DNA of 13,368 nt from Nitratifractor sp. (lineage in GTDB: Bacteria > Campylobacterota > Campylobacteria > Campylobacterales > Sulfurovaceae): assembly GCA_024762845.1 (NCBI GenBank), contig JANTGQ010000019.1, forward strand, positions 1-13,368, in the 5' to 3' direction. The notes beneath the pieces were generated by a model. That model saw only the letters and a list, made by a program, of their open reading frames with translations, did not search any database and was not told where the DNA came from. This document shows, piece after piece, positions 1 through 7,941 of the stretch. The position numbers and the translations under genes were made by a program. Within the stretch, counting starts at the first letter, position 1, and each line of letters starts with the position of its first letter.

Positions 1-1017
1 GAGCATGACTTAAAGTACTTTTTTGACGAAAAAGATATGGGTATCGAGCACGCACTTTTACCAGAAAAGGGGCTTGTAATCCCGGGTGATGTTATTATTG
101 GTGCAGACAGCCACACATGTACACATGGAGCTTTAGGAGCATTTAGTACAGGTATGGGAAGTACCGATATCAGTTTTGCAATTATTACAGGTGGCAACTG
201 GTTTAAAGTACCAGAGAGCATTAAAGTAGAGCTTGTCGGAAAGCCGGGCAAACATATCTATGGAAAAGATATTATCCTAGAGGTTATCCGTATTCTTGGT
301 GTTGATGGTGCACTCTATAAAGCGTTAGAGTTTACTGGCGAAGGGTTGGCACACCTAACTATGGATGATAGATTTAGTATCTGTAATATGGCTATCGAAG
401 CGGGTGCAAAAAACGGTATTATCGCAGTTGATGATATTACAAGAGAGTACCTAGAAGAGACAAAAGAGCGTAATGGCAACTTACGTGCAGAGCCAAAAGA
501 GTTCTACTCTGACGCAGATGCTAGTTATTGCCAAACAATCACAATCGATTTAAGTACACTCTCTCCGGTTATCGCATACCCATTCCTACCAGAAAATGGT
601 AAACCGGTAGAGACAGCAGTAAGTGACGATATTAAAATCGACCAGGTAATGATAGGCAGCTGCACCAACGGACGCCTAGAGGATTTAGCAATTGCCGCAG
701 AAATAGTAAAAGGTAAAAGAGTTGCAAGACACACAAGAATGATTGTTACCCCAGCAACACAGAGAATCTTTTTAGAAGCGCAGGACAGGGGCTATATTCG
801 CGACTTAGTAGAAGCTGGTGCTGTGGTCTCGAATCCAACTTGTGGGGCATGCCTTGGCGGTTATATGGGTATTCTTGGAGAGGGCGAAAAGTGTGTTGCA
901 ACAACAAACAGAAACTTTGTTGGTAGAATGGGTGCTAGAACAAGTGAAATCTACCTTGCAAACTCTGCAGTTGCCGCAGCTTCTGCACTTGCTGGTAAAA
1001 TTGTAGACCCACGATAA
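1..1017 (+). CDS. leuC: 3-isopropylmalate dehydratase large subunit, 5' truncated by window edge
   Basis: The reading frame is open from base 1 and gives 338 residues, so the true start lies outside the window; the first internal ATG at 37 is not the start. LeuC isomerises 2-isopropylmalate to 3-isopropylmalate in leucine biosynthesis, in the cytoplasm, as a heterodimer with LeuD. Family marks seen: the aconitase-type GADSHTCTHGALG segment (about residues 34-46 of the fragment), GSCTNGR with Cys221, and NPTCGACLGG with Cys281 and Cys284; these three cysteines are the expected [4Fe-4S] ligands. The shape suits the shorter archaeal-type LeuC (about 420 residues), which would place roughly the first 80-85 residues outside the window. 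No leuD follows here, so it may lie upstream or elsewhere. A homoaconitase-like role is a less likely alternative. Confidence 0.95.
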   Translation, partial: EHDLKYFFDEKDMGIEHALLPEKGLVIPGDVIIGADSHTCTHGALGAFSTGMGSTDISFAIITGGNWFKVPESIKVELVGKPGKHIYGKDIILEVIRILGVDGALYKALEFTGEGLAHLTMDDRFSICNMAIEAGAKNGIIAVDDITREYLEETKERNGNLRAEPKEFYSDADASYCQTITIDLSTLSPVIAYPFLPENGKPVETAVSDDIKIDQVMIGSCTNGRLEDLAIAAEIVKGKRVARHTRMIVTPATQRIFLEAQDRGYIRDLVEAGAVVSNPTCGACLGGYMGILGEGEKCVATTNRNFVGRMGARTSEIYLANSAVAAASALAGKIVDPR

Positions 1018-1018
1018 A

Positions 1019-1040
1019 AGAGTAGTTTTGTAGCTACTCT
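1019..1040 (+). terminator. short hairpin after leuC, weak terminator candidate
   Basis: AGAGTAG (1019-1025) and CTACTCT (1034-1040) form a perfect 7-bp stem with an 8-nt loop directly after the leuC stop. No T-run follows, so it is at best a weak or Rho-assisted terminator or a 3'-end stabiliser. Confidence 0.3.
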
Positions 1041-1071
1041 GCACATCTTTAGCTCTAAAAAACCTTCCTAA

Positions 1072-1100
1072 TTCACCTTTAACTACTCTTTAGCTATAAT
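1072..1100 (+). promoter_or_regulatory. sigma70-type promoter for gltB
   Basis: A perfect TATAAT (1095-1100) lies 17 bases after TTCACC (1072-1077), a 4/6 match to the -35 consensus. Transcription would start near 1107, giving a leader of about 79 nt before the chosen gltB start. The strong -10 and weak -35 fit campylobacterial promoters. Predicted by eye only. Confidence 0.55.
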
Positions 1101-1119
1101 AGCTTCCATTTCTCTTTAA

Positions 1120-1160
1120 GGTATTTTACCTTATATTGAATATACAATACCTATTTTTTT
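1120..1160 (+). promoter_or_regulatory. AT-rich hairpin plus T7 in the gltB leader, possible attenuator or operator
   Basis: GGTATT (1120-1125) pairs with AATACC (1146-1151), enclosing a perfect 13-bp palindrome TATATTGAATATA (1132-1144). Seven T residues follow at 1154-1160, just before gltB. The layout resembles a weak intrinsic terminator inside the leader, so attenuation is possible. The AT-rich palindrome could equally be a DNA operator. Both readings are inference. Confidence 0.35.
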
Positions 1161-1185
1161 GGTAAATTTTACTCAAGGTATGCCT

Positions 1186-4100
1186 ATGCAAGACTTATAT
1201 ACAGCATTTAAAGATAACTGTGGCTTTGGATTAATAGCCTCAATAAATAATAAAGAGACGCATCAAAATGTCGAAGATGCACTTACAGCACTCTCTAGAA
1301 TGATGCACCGTGGTGCAATCGCTGCCGATGGAAAGAGTGGCGACGGTAGTGGACTGCTCTTCTCTCTTCCTTCAAGATTTTTTAGAAAAAAAGCGAAAGA
1401 GAGCGGTTATGATTTGCCAGAGACTTTTGGTGTCGGTGTTATATTTACAAAAGATGACGAACATAAAACAACTGTCGAAGAGTATTGCGAAAGAAACGAC
1501 TTAAAAGTACTTTTTTGGCGAGAAGTACCCGTTAATAAAGAGGTTCTTGGCGAATTGGCTCTCGAGACTCTTCCAAAAATATACCATGCATTTATTGTAC
1601 CAAACTCTATTATCGCAATCCGCCGTTTTGAAGAGCTACTCTACCTGACACGTAAAGAGATAGAGCACAATATTAAAGATAAAGATTTCTATATTCCAAC
1701 ATTTTCAAGCAAGAAGATAGCCTATAAAGGGCTTCTGATGCCAAATTATATAAAAGATTTCTATAAAGATTTAGCGGATAAAGATTTTAAAATATCTTTT
1801 GCGCTCTTTCACCAAAGATTTTCGACAAATACTTTGCCAGAGTGGCGCTTGGCGCAACCATTTAGATTTATAGCACACAACGGAGAGATTAACTCTGTAG
1901 AGGCAAATAGAATTAACTCTTTAATTAAAACAGAGTCTATTAAGTCTAGCAAGTTTTCTGATGAAGAGCTAGAGAGACTACTGCCAATTGTTCGTTTTGA
2001 CGAGAGCGACAGTAGCTCACTGGACGCTATGATGGAATTTTTAATAATGAACGGTATGGATTTCTTTAAAACTGTTCGTTCCCTTGTACCTATGCCTTGG
2101 CAGAATGCACCCTATTTAGACAGCGAGCTCAAAGCATTCTACGAATACTTCTCTACAAGATTTGAAGCGTGGGATGGACCTGCTGCAATTAGTGTAACTG
2201 ATGGTCGCTATATTGGGGTAGTGCTCGATAGAAACGGGCTAAGACCTGCAAAGTATATTAGAACCAAAGATAAACGTCTTTTAATAGCAAGCGAATATGG
2301 TGTGCTCGATGTAGAAGAAGATAAGATTGTAGAGCGAGGCAAACTACAATCTGGCGAAATGATTGGTATAGATACAAAGTTTGCAAAAGTTTTAAAGAGT
2401 GGCGACATAGATGACTACCTAAAACAGAGTAACAAATACTCCGACTGGCTAAATGATAATATGATCTACCTGCAGGAGTATATAGATAGCCCATACTCTA
2501 TAGATGACAATATTGATATTAGCAATACACCCTATAAACAGCGCTACGCAGGTATTACCAAAGAGGTTATAAAGCTCTTTATAAAACCTTTAGCAGTTGA
2601 CGGGAAAGAGCCTACAGGCTCTATGGGGGACGACACTCCACTTGCATGTTTTAGTACCTACCCCTTTAGAAGCTTTAACGACTTCTTTAGACAAAAGTTT
2701 GCGCAGGTTACCAACCCACCTATAGACTCGTTGCGAGAAAAAGTGGTTATGAGTCTCAATACCGGATTTGGTGAGATACACAATATGCTTGACGAAGACC
2801 CCTCTCATGCCAAGAGAATTAAAGCAACCTCACCAATACTAACACATGCAAAACTAGAGGTTTTAAAGAGCTTTGGAGATGAAAAATCGCCACGATTTGA
2901 GGCTGTCTATAAAAACAGAGTATACGCTACAACCTTTCAAAGCGCTCTAAAAGATTCGATAGAAAATATAACAGACAACATTATAGAAGATGTAAAAAAT
3001 GATGGTGTACGCATAGTCTTTTTAGATGACAGCGGCGTAAATGAAGAGCTAAAAACTATCCCAATGGTTCTGCTTATTGGGAGACTGCACAAAAAACTTT
3101 TAGATAGCAAACTGCGCCACCTCGTAAGCATTGTAGCGATGAGTAGCGAAGTCATTACAGCGCACGACGCGGCAGTATTTATCGCCTATGGTGCCAGTGC
3201 AATCTACCCATATATGCTCTTTAAAACAGTTTGCCAACTCTGTATAGATGAAGGTATAGAGAGAGATGAAGCACTCTTTAATGTCCATAGTGCACTCAAT
3301 AAAGGGATACTCAAGACTATGTCTAAAATGGGTATATCTACCGTTGCAAGTTACCGAAACTCAGGTCTTTTTGATGTAATTGGTCTTAAAAAAGAGCTTG
3401 CAGATGAGTGTTTTATAGGTTCGAAAGTAGCGCTGAGCGGACTTGACTACAGCGACATAGAAGAGAAGCTTAACAAACGCCACCAAGAGGCATTTAAAGA
3501 GGAGAAGCTCATAAGCGGTGGAGTATTTAAGTATAAAAAGAATGAAGAGCTGCACGAAGTTACACCAACACTAACAAAAGCGCTTATGCGTGCAATCGAG
3601 TGCGAAGACGACTCTGAATACAGAAGATTTAAATCAATGGTGGAGGAGAGAGAACCAACCTATATTCGGGACTTTTTAGATATTAAATCAGACAGAGAGC
3701 CAATAGATATTAACGAGGTAGAGCCAGCAAGCGAAATTGTAAAACGTTTTGTTGGAGCTGCTATGAGTATTGGAGCACTCTCTCCAGAAGCCCACGAAGA
3801 TTTGGCAGAGGCGCTAAACTCTCTTGGTGCAAAGTCCAACTCTGGTGAGGGTGGCGAAGATAAAAAGAGAAATGGCACTATTAAACGTAGTAAAATTCGC
3901 CAAGTTGCATCGGGGCGATTTGGGGTAACACCAGAGTATCTTGTAAATGCCGAAGAGCTGCAGATCAAAGTGGCACAAGGTGCAAAACCGGGCGAAGGTG
4001 GGCAACTGCCTGGCTTTAAGGTAACAACCTATATTGCAAAACTCAGACACACAACACCGGGCAAAACACTTATTTCACCACCGCCACACCACGATATCTA

Positions 4101-5571
4101 CTCTATCGAAGATTTGGCACAACTAATCTTTGACCTTAAACAGATTAACCCAACTGCAAGAATTGGGGTTAAACTTGTATCTTCTATTGGTGTTGGTACA
4201 ATTGCAGCAGGTGTTGCAAAAGCATATGCAGATCATATTGTAGTATCTGGAAGCGAAGGTGGTACGGGTGCAGCACCAATTACCTCTATTCGCCATGCAG
4301 GGAACCCTTGGGAGATTGGGCTTATAGAGGCACAAAATGCACTAAAAGCCAACCACTTAAGAGAGTTTGTAAGTTTAGAGACAGATGGTGCTCTTAAAGC
4401 TGGTCGAGATATTATCGTTGCTGCCCTACTTGGTGCCGAGAGTTACGCCTTTGGTACAAGTTTAATGATGGCTGTTCGATGTATTTTCTGTAGAAGCTGC
4501 CAAACAAACACATGTCCTGTTGGTATTACGACTCAAGCCGACGAGTATAGGGCAAAATATAAAGGTGTTGTTGCAAAAGTCAAAAACTATCTCATGCTTG
4601 TAGCTACTGATGTACGGGAGTACTTAGCATCTATGGGGTATAAGAGTCTGGATGAACTGATAGGAAGAAACGACCTTCTTGCTGCAAAAGAGAACGACTT
4701 TGCCAATAAATTTGACTTCTCTGCCCTCTTTGACCAGGTTGAAGGTGTGAATAGAAGAGAGAAAGAGTTTAATGAGCCATTCGATAAAAACGAGTATGAA
4801 AAAGAGCTCTTAGAGAAAGTACGTGAGACTATTAAAAACCCTAACTACAAATCAGTAGTAAACACAACAATTACAAACCTAAACAGAAGTTTTGGTGCTA
4901 GAACAAGTGGCGAAATTGCTAAATACTACGGCGATGAGGGCTTAGAAGATAATAGCATTGTATTTAACCTAAAAGGAATTGCAGGGCAGAGCTTTGGGGT
5001 GTTCTTAAGTAAAGGTATTACACTTAACCTCGACGGTGTAGCAAACGATTACGTCGGTAAAGGTATGGCAGGCGGAAAAATTGTTATTAAGCCAGGTAAA
5101 GGTACTGGTGCCGGAAATACTTGCCTTTATGGTGCGACTGCCGGTAAACTCTTTGTTGCCGGAGAGGTTGGCGAGCGATTTGCGGTAAGAAACTCTGGTG
5201 CTGTTGCAATTGTCGAAGGTACAGGTGACCACCCATGCGAATATATGACAGGTGGAGAGGTTATTGTACTTGGGCAAACCGGTATTAATTTTGGTGCCGG
5301 TATGACAGGTGGCGTTGCTTTTGTTTACGATAAAGAGCATGAGTTTGTCGATAAGATAAACCCTGAACTCATCGAAATTAGAAGAATCGATATCGACGAA
5401 AACGAAAAACCAAAACTCTACCTTAAAAAGAGACTACAAGAATACGTAAATGCAACCAACTCTAAGGTAGCAGAACATATTATCGACAACTTCAGAAGCG
5501 AAGTAAGACACTTTTGGCTCGTAACTCCAAAAGATAACCGCCCTCCACTAGATCCTAACGATATGGATTAA
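1186..5571 (+). CDS. gltB: glutamate synthase (GOGAT) large subunit
   Basis: Transfers the glutamine amide to 2-oxoglutarate to make glutamate, the ammonia-assimilation partner of glutamine synthetase; cytoplasmic. The best start is ATG 1186, 7 bases after AAGG (1175-1178); upstream in-frame TTG 1159 and ATG 1180 have poorer spacing. The product is 1461 residues, normal for GltB. Domains in order: class II glutaminase, with Cys12 in NCGFG as the likely N-terminal nucleophile after removal of a short propeptide; a central domain (about 440-700); an FMN-binding synthase domain (about 780-1180, with NSGEGGED near 885 and SGSEGGTGAAP near 1021); a 3Fe-4S motif C1099-x5-C1105-x4-C1110; and a C-terminal GXGXG beta-helix (about 1230-1420). 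It has its own promoter and structured leader. The small subunit gene gltD is not adjacent. Confidence 0.97.
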   Translation: MQDLYTAFKDNCGFGLIASINNKETHQNVEDALTALSRMMHRGAIAADGKSGDGSGLLFSLPSRFFRKKAKESGYDLPETFGVGVIFTKDDEHKTTVEEYCERNDLKVLFWREVPVNKEVLGELALETLPKIYHAFIVPNSIIAIRRFEELLYLTRKEIEHNIKDKDFYIPTFSSKKIAYKGLLMPNYIKDFYKDLADKDFKISFALFHQRFSTNTLPEWRLAQPFRFIAHNGEINSVEANRINSLIKTESIKSSKFSDEELERLLPIVRFDESDSSSLDAMMEFLIMNGMDFFKTVRSLVPMPWQNAPYLDSELKAFYEYFSTRFEAWDGPAAISVTDGRYIGVVLDRNGLRPAKYIRTKDKRLLIASEYGVLDVEEDKIVERGKLQSGEMIGIDTKFAKVLKSGDIDDYLKQSNKYSDWLNDNMIYLQEYIDSPYSIDDNIDISNTPYKQRYAGITKEVIKLFIKPLAVDGKEPTGSMGDDTPLACFSTYPFRSFNDFFRQKFAQVTNPPIDSLREKVVMSLNTGFGEIHNMLDEDPSHAKRIKATSPILTHAKLEVLKSFGDEKSPRFEAVYKNRVYATTFQSALKDSIENITDNIIEDVKNDGVRIVFLDDSGVNEELKTIPMVLLIGRLHKKLLDSKLRHLVSIVAMSSEVITAHDAAVFIAYGASAIYPYMLFKTVCQLCIDEGIERDEALFNVHSALNKGILKTMSKMGISTVASYRNSGLFDVIGLKKELADECFIGSKVALSGLDYSDIEEKLNKRHQEAFKEEKLISGGVFKYKKNEELHEVTPTLTKALMRAIECEDDSEYRRFKSMVEEREPTYIRDFLDIKSDREPIDINEVEPASEIVKRFVGAAMSIGALSPEAHEDLAEALNSLGAKSNSGEGGEDKKRNGTIKRSKIRQVASGRFGVTPEYLVNAEELQIKVAQGAKPGEGGQLPGFKVTTYIAKLRHTTPGKTLISPPPHHDIYSIEDLAQLIFDLKQINPTARIGVKLVSSIGVGTIAAGVAKAYADHIVVSGSEGGTGAAPITSIRHAGNPWEIGLIEAQNALKANHLREFVSLETDGALKAGRDIIVAALLGAESYAFGTSLMMAVRCIFCRSCQTNTCPVGITTQADEYRAKYKGVVAKVKNYLMLVATDVREYLASMGYKSLDELIGRNDLLAAKENDFANKFDFSALFDQVEGVNRREKEFNEPFDKNEYEKELLEKVRETIKNPNYKSVVNTTITNLNRSFGARTSGEIAKYYGDEGLEDNSIVFNLKGIAGQSFGVFLSKGITLNLDGVANDYVGKGMAGGKIVIKPGKGTGAGNTCLYGATAGKLFVAGEVGERFAVRNSGAVAIVEGTGDHPCEYMTGGEVIVLGQTGINFGAGMTGGVAFVYDKEHEFVDKINPELIEIRRIDIDENEKPKLYLKKRLQEYVNATNSKVAEHIIDNFRSEVRHFWLVTPKDNRPPLDPNDMD

Positions 5572-5596
5572 TTCGTGGAGCCCCTCCACGAATTTT
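5570..5596 (+). terminator. intrinsic terminator-like hairpin overlapping the gltB stop codon
   Basis: A perfect 11-bp stem (5570-5580 with 5584-5594) has a CCC loop and ends in TTTT (5593-5596). The 5' arm uses the last two bases of the gltB TAA. The stem is stable but the T-run is short, and the aminotransferase Shine-Dalgarno begins at 5597, so partial read-through into the next gene is plausible. Confidence 0.6.
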
Positions 5597-5607
5597 AAGG
5601 TAGCTAG

Positions 5608-6720
5608 ATGCGCTGTGATAAAATGACTCCATTTATCGTAATGGATATTGTCGCCAAAGCGGCTAAAATCAAAGATGCTATACACTTTGAAGTCGGGCAA
5701 CCAGACCTGTCACCCTCCCCCAAAGTAAAAGAGGCACTTAAACGGGCAGTAGATTTAAACCAATTTGCCTATACACCAAGCAATGGACTCTTAGAACTCC
5801 GCCAAAAGATAGCCCAACACTACCGAGAAAGCTACAGTGTCAGCGTCTCACCAGAGCAGATTTTTCTAACACCTGGCAGCAGCGGCGCATTTTTAATTGC
5901 ATACTCTCTTACACTGGGTGTAAACGATAAGCTAGGACTCAGTGACCCTTCCTATCCATGTTATAAAAACTTTGCCCACATACTCAATATAGAACCTGTT
6001 TTTATGAATGTCAATAAAGAGAGCAACTATCAACTACAAGTGAGCGACCTTCAAAAAGTCTCTATCGATGCCCTACAGATATCATCCCCTGCAAACCCAA
6101 CAGGAAATATATACACAAAAGAGAATCTCGCCTCATTAATCGACTATTGCGACCAAAAAGAGATCGCCTTTATCTCAGACGAACTCTACCACGGCTTACA
6201 CTACGATGAGCCTGCACATACAGCCCTGGAGTTTAGCAAAAAGAGCTTTGTCATTAACGGTTTCTCCAAATACTTCTGTATGCCAGGTTTAAGACTAGGC
6301 TGGATAATTGTTCCAAAAGAGTATATAACACAGGCAGAGATAGTTGCACAAAACCTCTTCATCTGTGCCCCAACCCTCAGCCAATACGCCGCCCTAGAAG
6401 CCTTTGAGGGCGACTATTTAAAACATATAAACAAAACTTTCATAGAGCGCAGAGACTACCTCTACACAGAGCTCTCTACTATATTTCAAATAGACGCCAA
6501 ACCCCAAGGCGCCTTCTACCTCTGGGCAGATGTCTCCAAATACACCGACAACAGCTTCGAATTTGCAAAAGAGCTCCTAGAAAAGATAGGCGTAGCCACC
6601 ACGCCGGGCATAGATTTTGGAGCAAACCAGACAAACAAATACCTCCGTTTTGCCTACACAAGAGATATAAAACATATGACAGAGGGTGTAAAGCGGTTAA
6701 AGAGCTATCTTCTAGCATAA
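5608..6720 (+). CDS. class I/II PLP-dependent aminotransferase
   Basis: A 370-residue fold-type I aminotransferase, likely cytoplasmic, moving amino groups between an amino acid and a 2-oxo acid, probably with glutamate as one partner. Seen in the sequence: Asn163 in SSPANPTGN, Asp191 and Tyr194 in SDELYHG (PLP contacts), the Schiff-base lysine Lys221 in NGFSKYFCMPGLRLGW, and Arg347 in KYLRFAYT, the expected carboxylate-binding arginine. ATG 5608 has AAGG (5597-5600) 7 bases upstream. It lies 36 bases after gltB, with a terminator-like hairpin between, so it may be partly co-transcribed with its glutamate supplier. The substrate cannot be told from sequence; aspartate, alanine or aromatic amino acids are all possible, so no symbol is given. 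Confidence 0.93.
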   Translation: MRCDKMTPFIVMDIVAKAAKIKDAIHFEVGQPDLSPSPKVKEALKRAVDLNQFAYTPSNGLLELRQKIAQHYRESYSVSVSPEQIFLTPGSSGAFLIAYSLTLGVNDKLGLSDPSYPCYKNFAHILNIEPVFMNVNKESNYQLQVSDLQKVSIDALQISSPANPTGNIYTKENLASLIDYCDQKEIAFISDELYHGLHYDEPAHTALEFSKKSFVINGFSKYFCMPGLRLGWIIVPKEYITQAEIVAQNLFICAPTLSQYAALEAFEGDYLKHINKTFIERRDYLYTELSTIFQIDAKPQGAFYLWADVSKYTDNSFEFAKELLEKIGVATTPGIDFGANQTNKYLRFAYTRDIKHMTEGVKRLKSYLLA

Positions 6721-6752
6721 TATTACAATCATTAAAAATCCATGTAAAATTT

Positions 6753-6896
6753 GGTGCATTTGAGATTTTAGGAGAAAGATAGTCTTGGTACTATTTCGTC
6801 AAGAAAATAGAACTGTCTGAGGCGTAGCCGATTTTCTATTTGTAGAAATAGTATCAAGACCATCCATAAAATCTCAACTCCGCACCGATTTTTTTT
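6753..6896 (+). repeat. long nested inverted repeat followed by T8, terminator or structured RNA
   Basis: Nested complementary arms lie after the aminotransferase: GGTGC (6753-6757) with GCACC (6882-6886); TTGAGATTTTA with TAAAATCTCAA (from 6760 and to 6877); GTCTTGGTACTATTTC (6782-6797) with GAAATAGTATCAAGAC (6845-6860; one G-U pair); and AAATAGAA with TTCTATTT near the tip. The tip carries CTGAGGCGTAGCCGA. Eight T residues follow (6889-6896), so the whole rod could act as a large intrinsic terminator. From memory, and uncertain, similar GAGGCGTAGCCGA hairpins recur between genes in related genomes, which would make it a dispersed repeat. A rod-shaped non-coding RNA is another possibility. 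Confidence 0.6.
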
Positions 6897-6897
6897 G

Positions 6898-6962
6898 CTT
6901 CGTTTTTTCTCTTGTGGAGCGAAGCGGTGTCAAAGTATCACTCTCTTTGAGAAAAAATGAAG
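6898..6962. repeat. second hairpin, 14-bp stem with 37-nt loop
   Basis: CTTCGTTTTTTCTC (6898-6911) pairs with GAGAAAAAATGAAG (6949-6962) over 14 positions, one of them a G-U pair. The loop contains GAGCGAAGCG. It begins one base after the T8 tract of the preceding long repeat. No T-run follows on the + strand. A terminator for transcripts from either side, or part of a composite repeat, would fit. Confidence 0.4.
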
Positions 6963-7010
6963 GTTCAAGTAGTGAAAAACTATAAAATATCTCCATAAAA
7001 ATTAGCTAGT

Positions 7011-7244
7011 TTACCCTTCAACGGTATTAAAAAAAATGGACGTAACAAACCCACTTAGAGGAGCAAACTCACTTTTAGACAAATCACATAAACCTGTATC
7101 TTCTCCATTATCAACAAAAGAGAATTGAGCTTGATTTCGATTTCGAGGTTTTTTAGAAAATTTAATATAGGCTTCTACTTCATGTTTATCTATGGCTCTT
7201 TTTTCAATGTCGGGTACAGACTTGGTTAAACCCGGATTATCCAA
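7011..7244 (-). CDS. doubtful 77-residue hypothetical ORF or remnant
   Basis: An open frame of 77 codons starts at TTG 7244, 16 bases downstream of the response-regulator stop on the same strand. No ATG or GTG start and no convincing Shine-Dalgarno are seen; the in-frame stop at 7257-7259 is only four codons upstream. The product is polar and lysine-rich (IEKRAIDKHEVEAYIKFSKK, then a Gly/Asp-rich half) with no membrane helix. I do not recognise it. A T8 run on its coding strand (complement of 7029-7036) is a possible slippage site, and its flanks are repeat-rich, so it may be the leftover of a larger gene. It may not be translated. Confidence 0.25.
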   Translation of the reverse strand: MDNPGLTKSVPDIEKRAIDKHEVEAYIKFSKKPRNRNQAQFSFVDNGEDTGLCDLSKSEFAPLSGFVTSIFFNTVEG

Positions 7245-7254
7245 TAGTCTATTG
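7242..7254. repeat. 13-bp perfect palindrome
   Basis: CAATAG-T-CTATTG reads the same on both strands and sits between the response-regulator stop and the small ORF, covering its TTG. The one-base centre is too short for an RNA loop, so a protein-binding site is the more natural reading; chance is also possible in AT-rich DNA. Confidence 0.25.
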
Positions 7255-7260
7255 CATTAT

Positions 7261-7941
7261 TCAGGTTAAACTATACCCTACTCCCGATACATTTATAACA
7301 TACCCCTTTCCAAGCGCTTTGCGTAGGTCTCGTACAACTGTTCGTAGAGCGCAGAGGCTCATCGATTGGCTGCCCCATACATTATACTCTATCTCTTCGT
7401 AGCTATAGGTTCTCTCTCTATCTTGCATCAGTAGCTTTAAGAGTAAGTTCTCTTTTCGGCTTAAAGAGAGCAGTTGCCCCTCTTTAAGCACTTGACCCTT
7501 TTGAATATTTACCTCTAAACCATCCTCTAAAATGCTCTTGTCTAAATTTTCTCTCTCTAGCTTTTGAAGATAACTCTCAAAACTCTCAAACATCTTCTCC
7601 TCATCAATGGGTTTGACAATATACCTATCTACACCTTGATGAATCGCCTCTAGCAGAAGCTCTGTATCTGTATGCGCAGAGACAATAATTGTATAGACTT
7701 GAGACCCTCTGGCTAAAAGGGTCTCTATTAGCTCCAAACCATCCATATTTGGCATCTTTAAATCTGTCATCATAAGATCTGGAAGATGCTTTTCATAAAG
7801 GTCTAGTCCCTCTAATCCATCTTCTGCACTATAAACCTCTTTAAAAAAGTGCTCTAATATCGCTGCTATATTTCGGCGAATAACACTCTCGTCTTCAACA
7901 AGTAGAATGCTCTTCTCTTTGAGTTGTTCAAACTTTTTCAT
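7261..7941 (-). CDS. OmpR-type response regulator
   Basis: A 226-residue cytoplasmic transcription regulator. The receiver domain (about 10-125) has the acidic pair Glu16-Asp17, the phospho-acceptor Asp60 in MMTDLKMPNMDG, Ser88 in IIVSAHTD, and Lys110-Pro111 in RYIVKPID. A winged-helix DNA-binding domain follows (about 140-226): SLSRKENLLLKLLM, then YEEIEYNVWG and LRTVVRDLRKALG, ending in INVSGVGYSLT. Its ATG lies inside the histidine kinase gene, which it overlaps by 14 bases, with AGGAG 7 bases before it, so the two are translationally coupled. The pair is divergent from the FNT-cyanase-kinase operon, which makes that operon a candidate target; targets cannot be read from the sequence. Confidence 0.93.
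   Translation of the reverse strand: MKKFEQLKEKSILLVEDESVIRRNIAAILEHFFKEVYSAEDGLEGLDLYEKHLPDLMMTDLKMPNMDGLELIETLLARGSQVYTIIVSAHTDTELLLEAIHQGVDRYIVKPIDEEKMFESFESYLQKLERENLDKSILEDGLEVNIQKGQVLKEGQLLSLSRKENLLLKLLMQDRERTYSYEEIEYNVWGSQSMSLCALRTVVRDLRKALGKGYVINVSGVGYSLT

Noticed and set aside
1159..1185. Upstream TTG start for gltB
   Set aside because: Poor ribosome site; ATG 1186 has AAGG at proper spacing and gives the expected short propeptide before Cys12.
3660..3968. 102-codon minus-strand open frame
   Set aside because: Antisense to the FMN domain of gltB, with no ribosome site and no recognisable family.
5005..5340. 111-codon minus-strand open frame
   Set aside because: Lies wholly inside the conserved GXGXG domain of gltB; its Cys/Thr/Asn-rich product looks like a shadow.
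7221..7271. tRNA-like GGTTAAACC segment
   Set aside because: No acceptor or anticodon stems can be formed; two similar GGTTAAAC words 40 bases apart are not enough for a feature.
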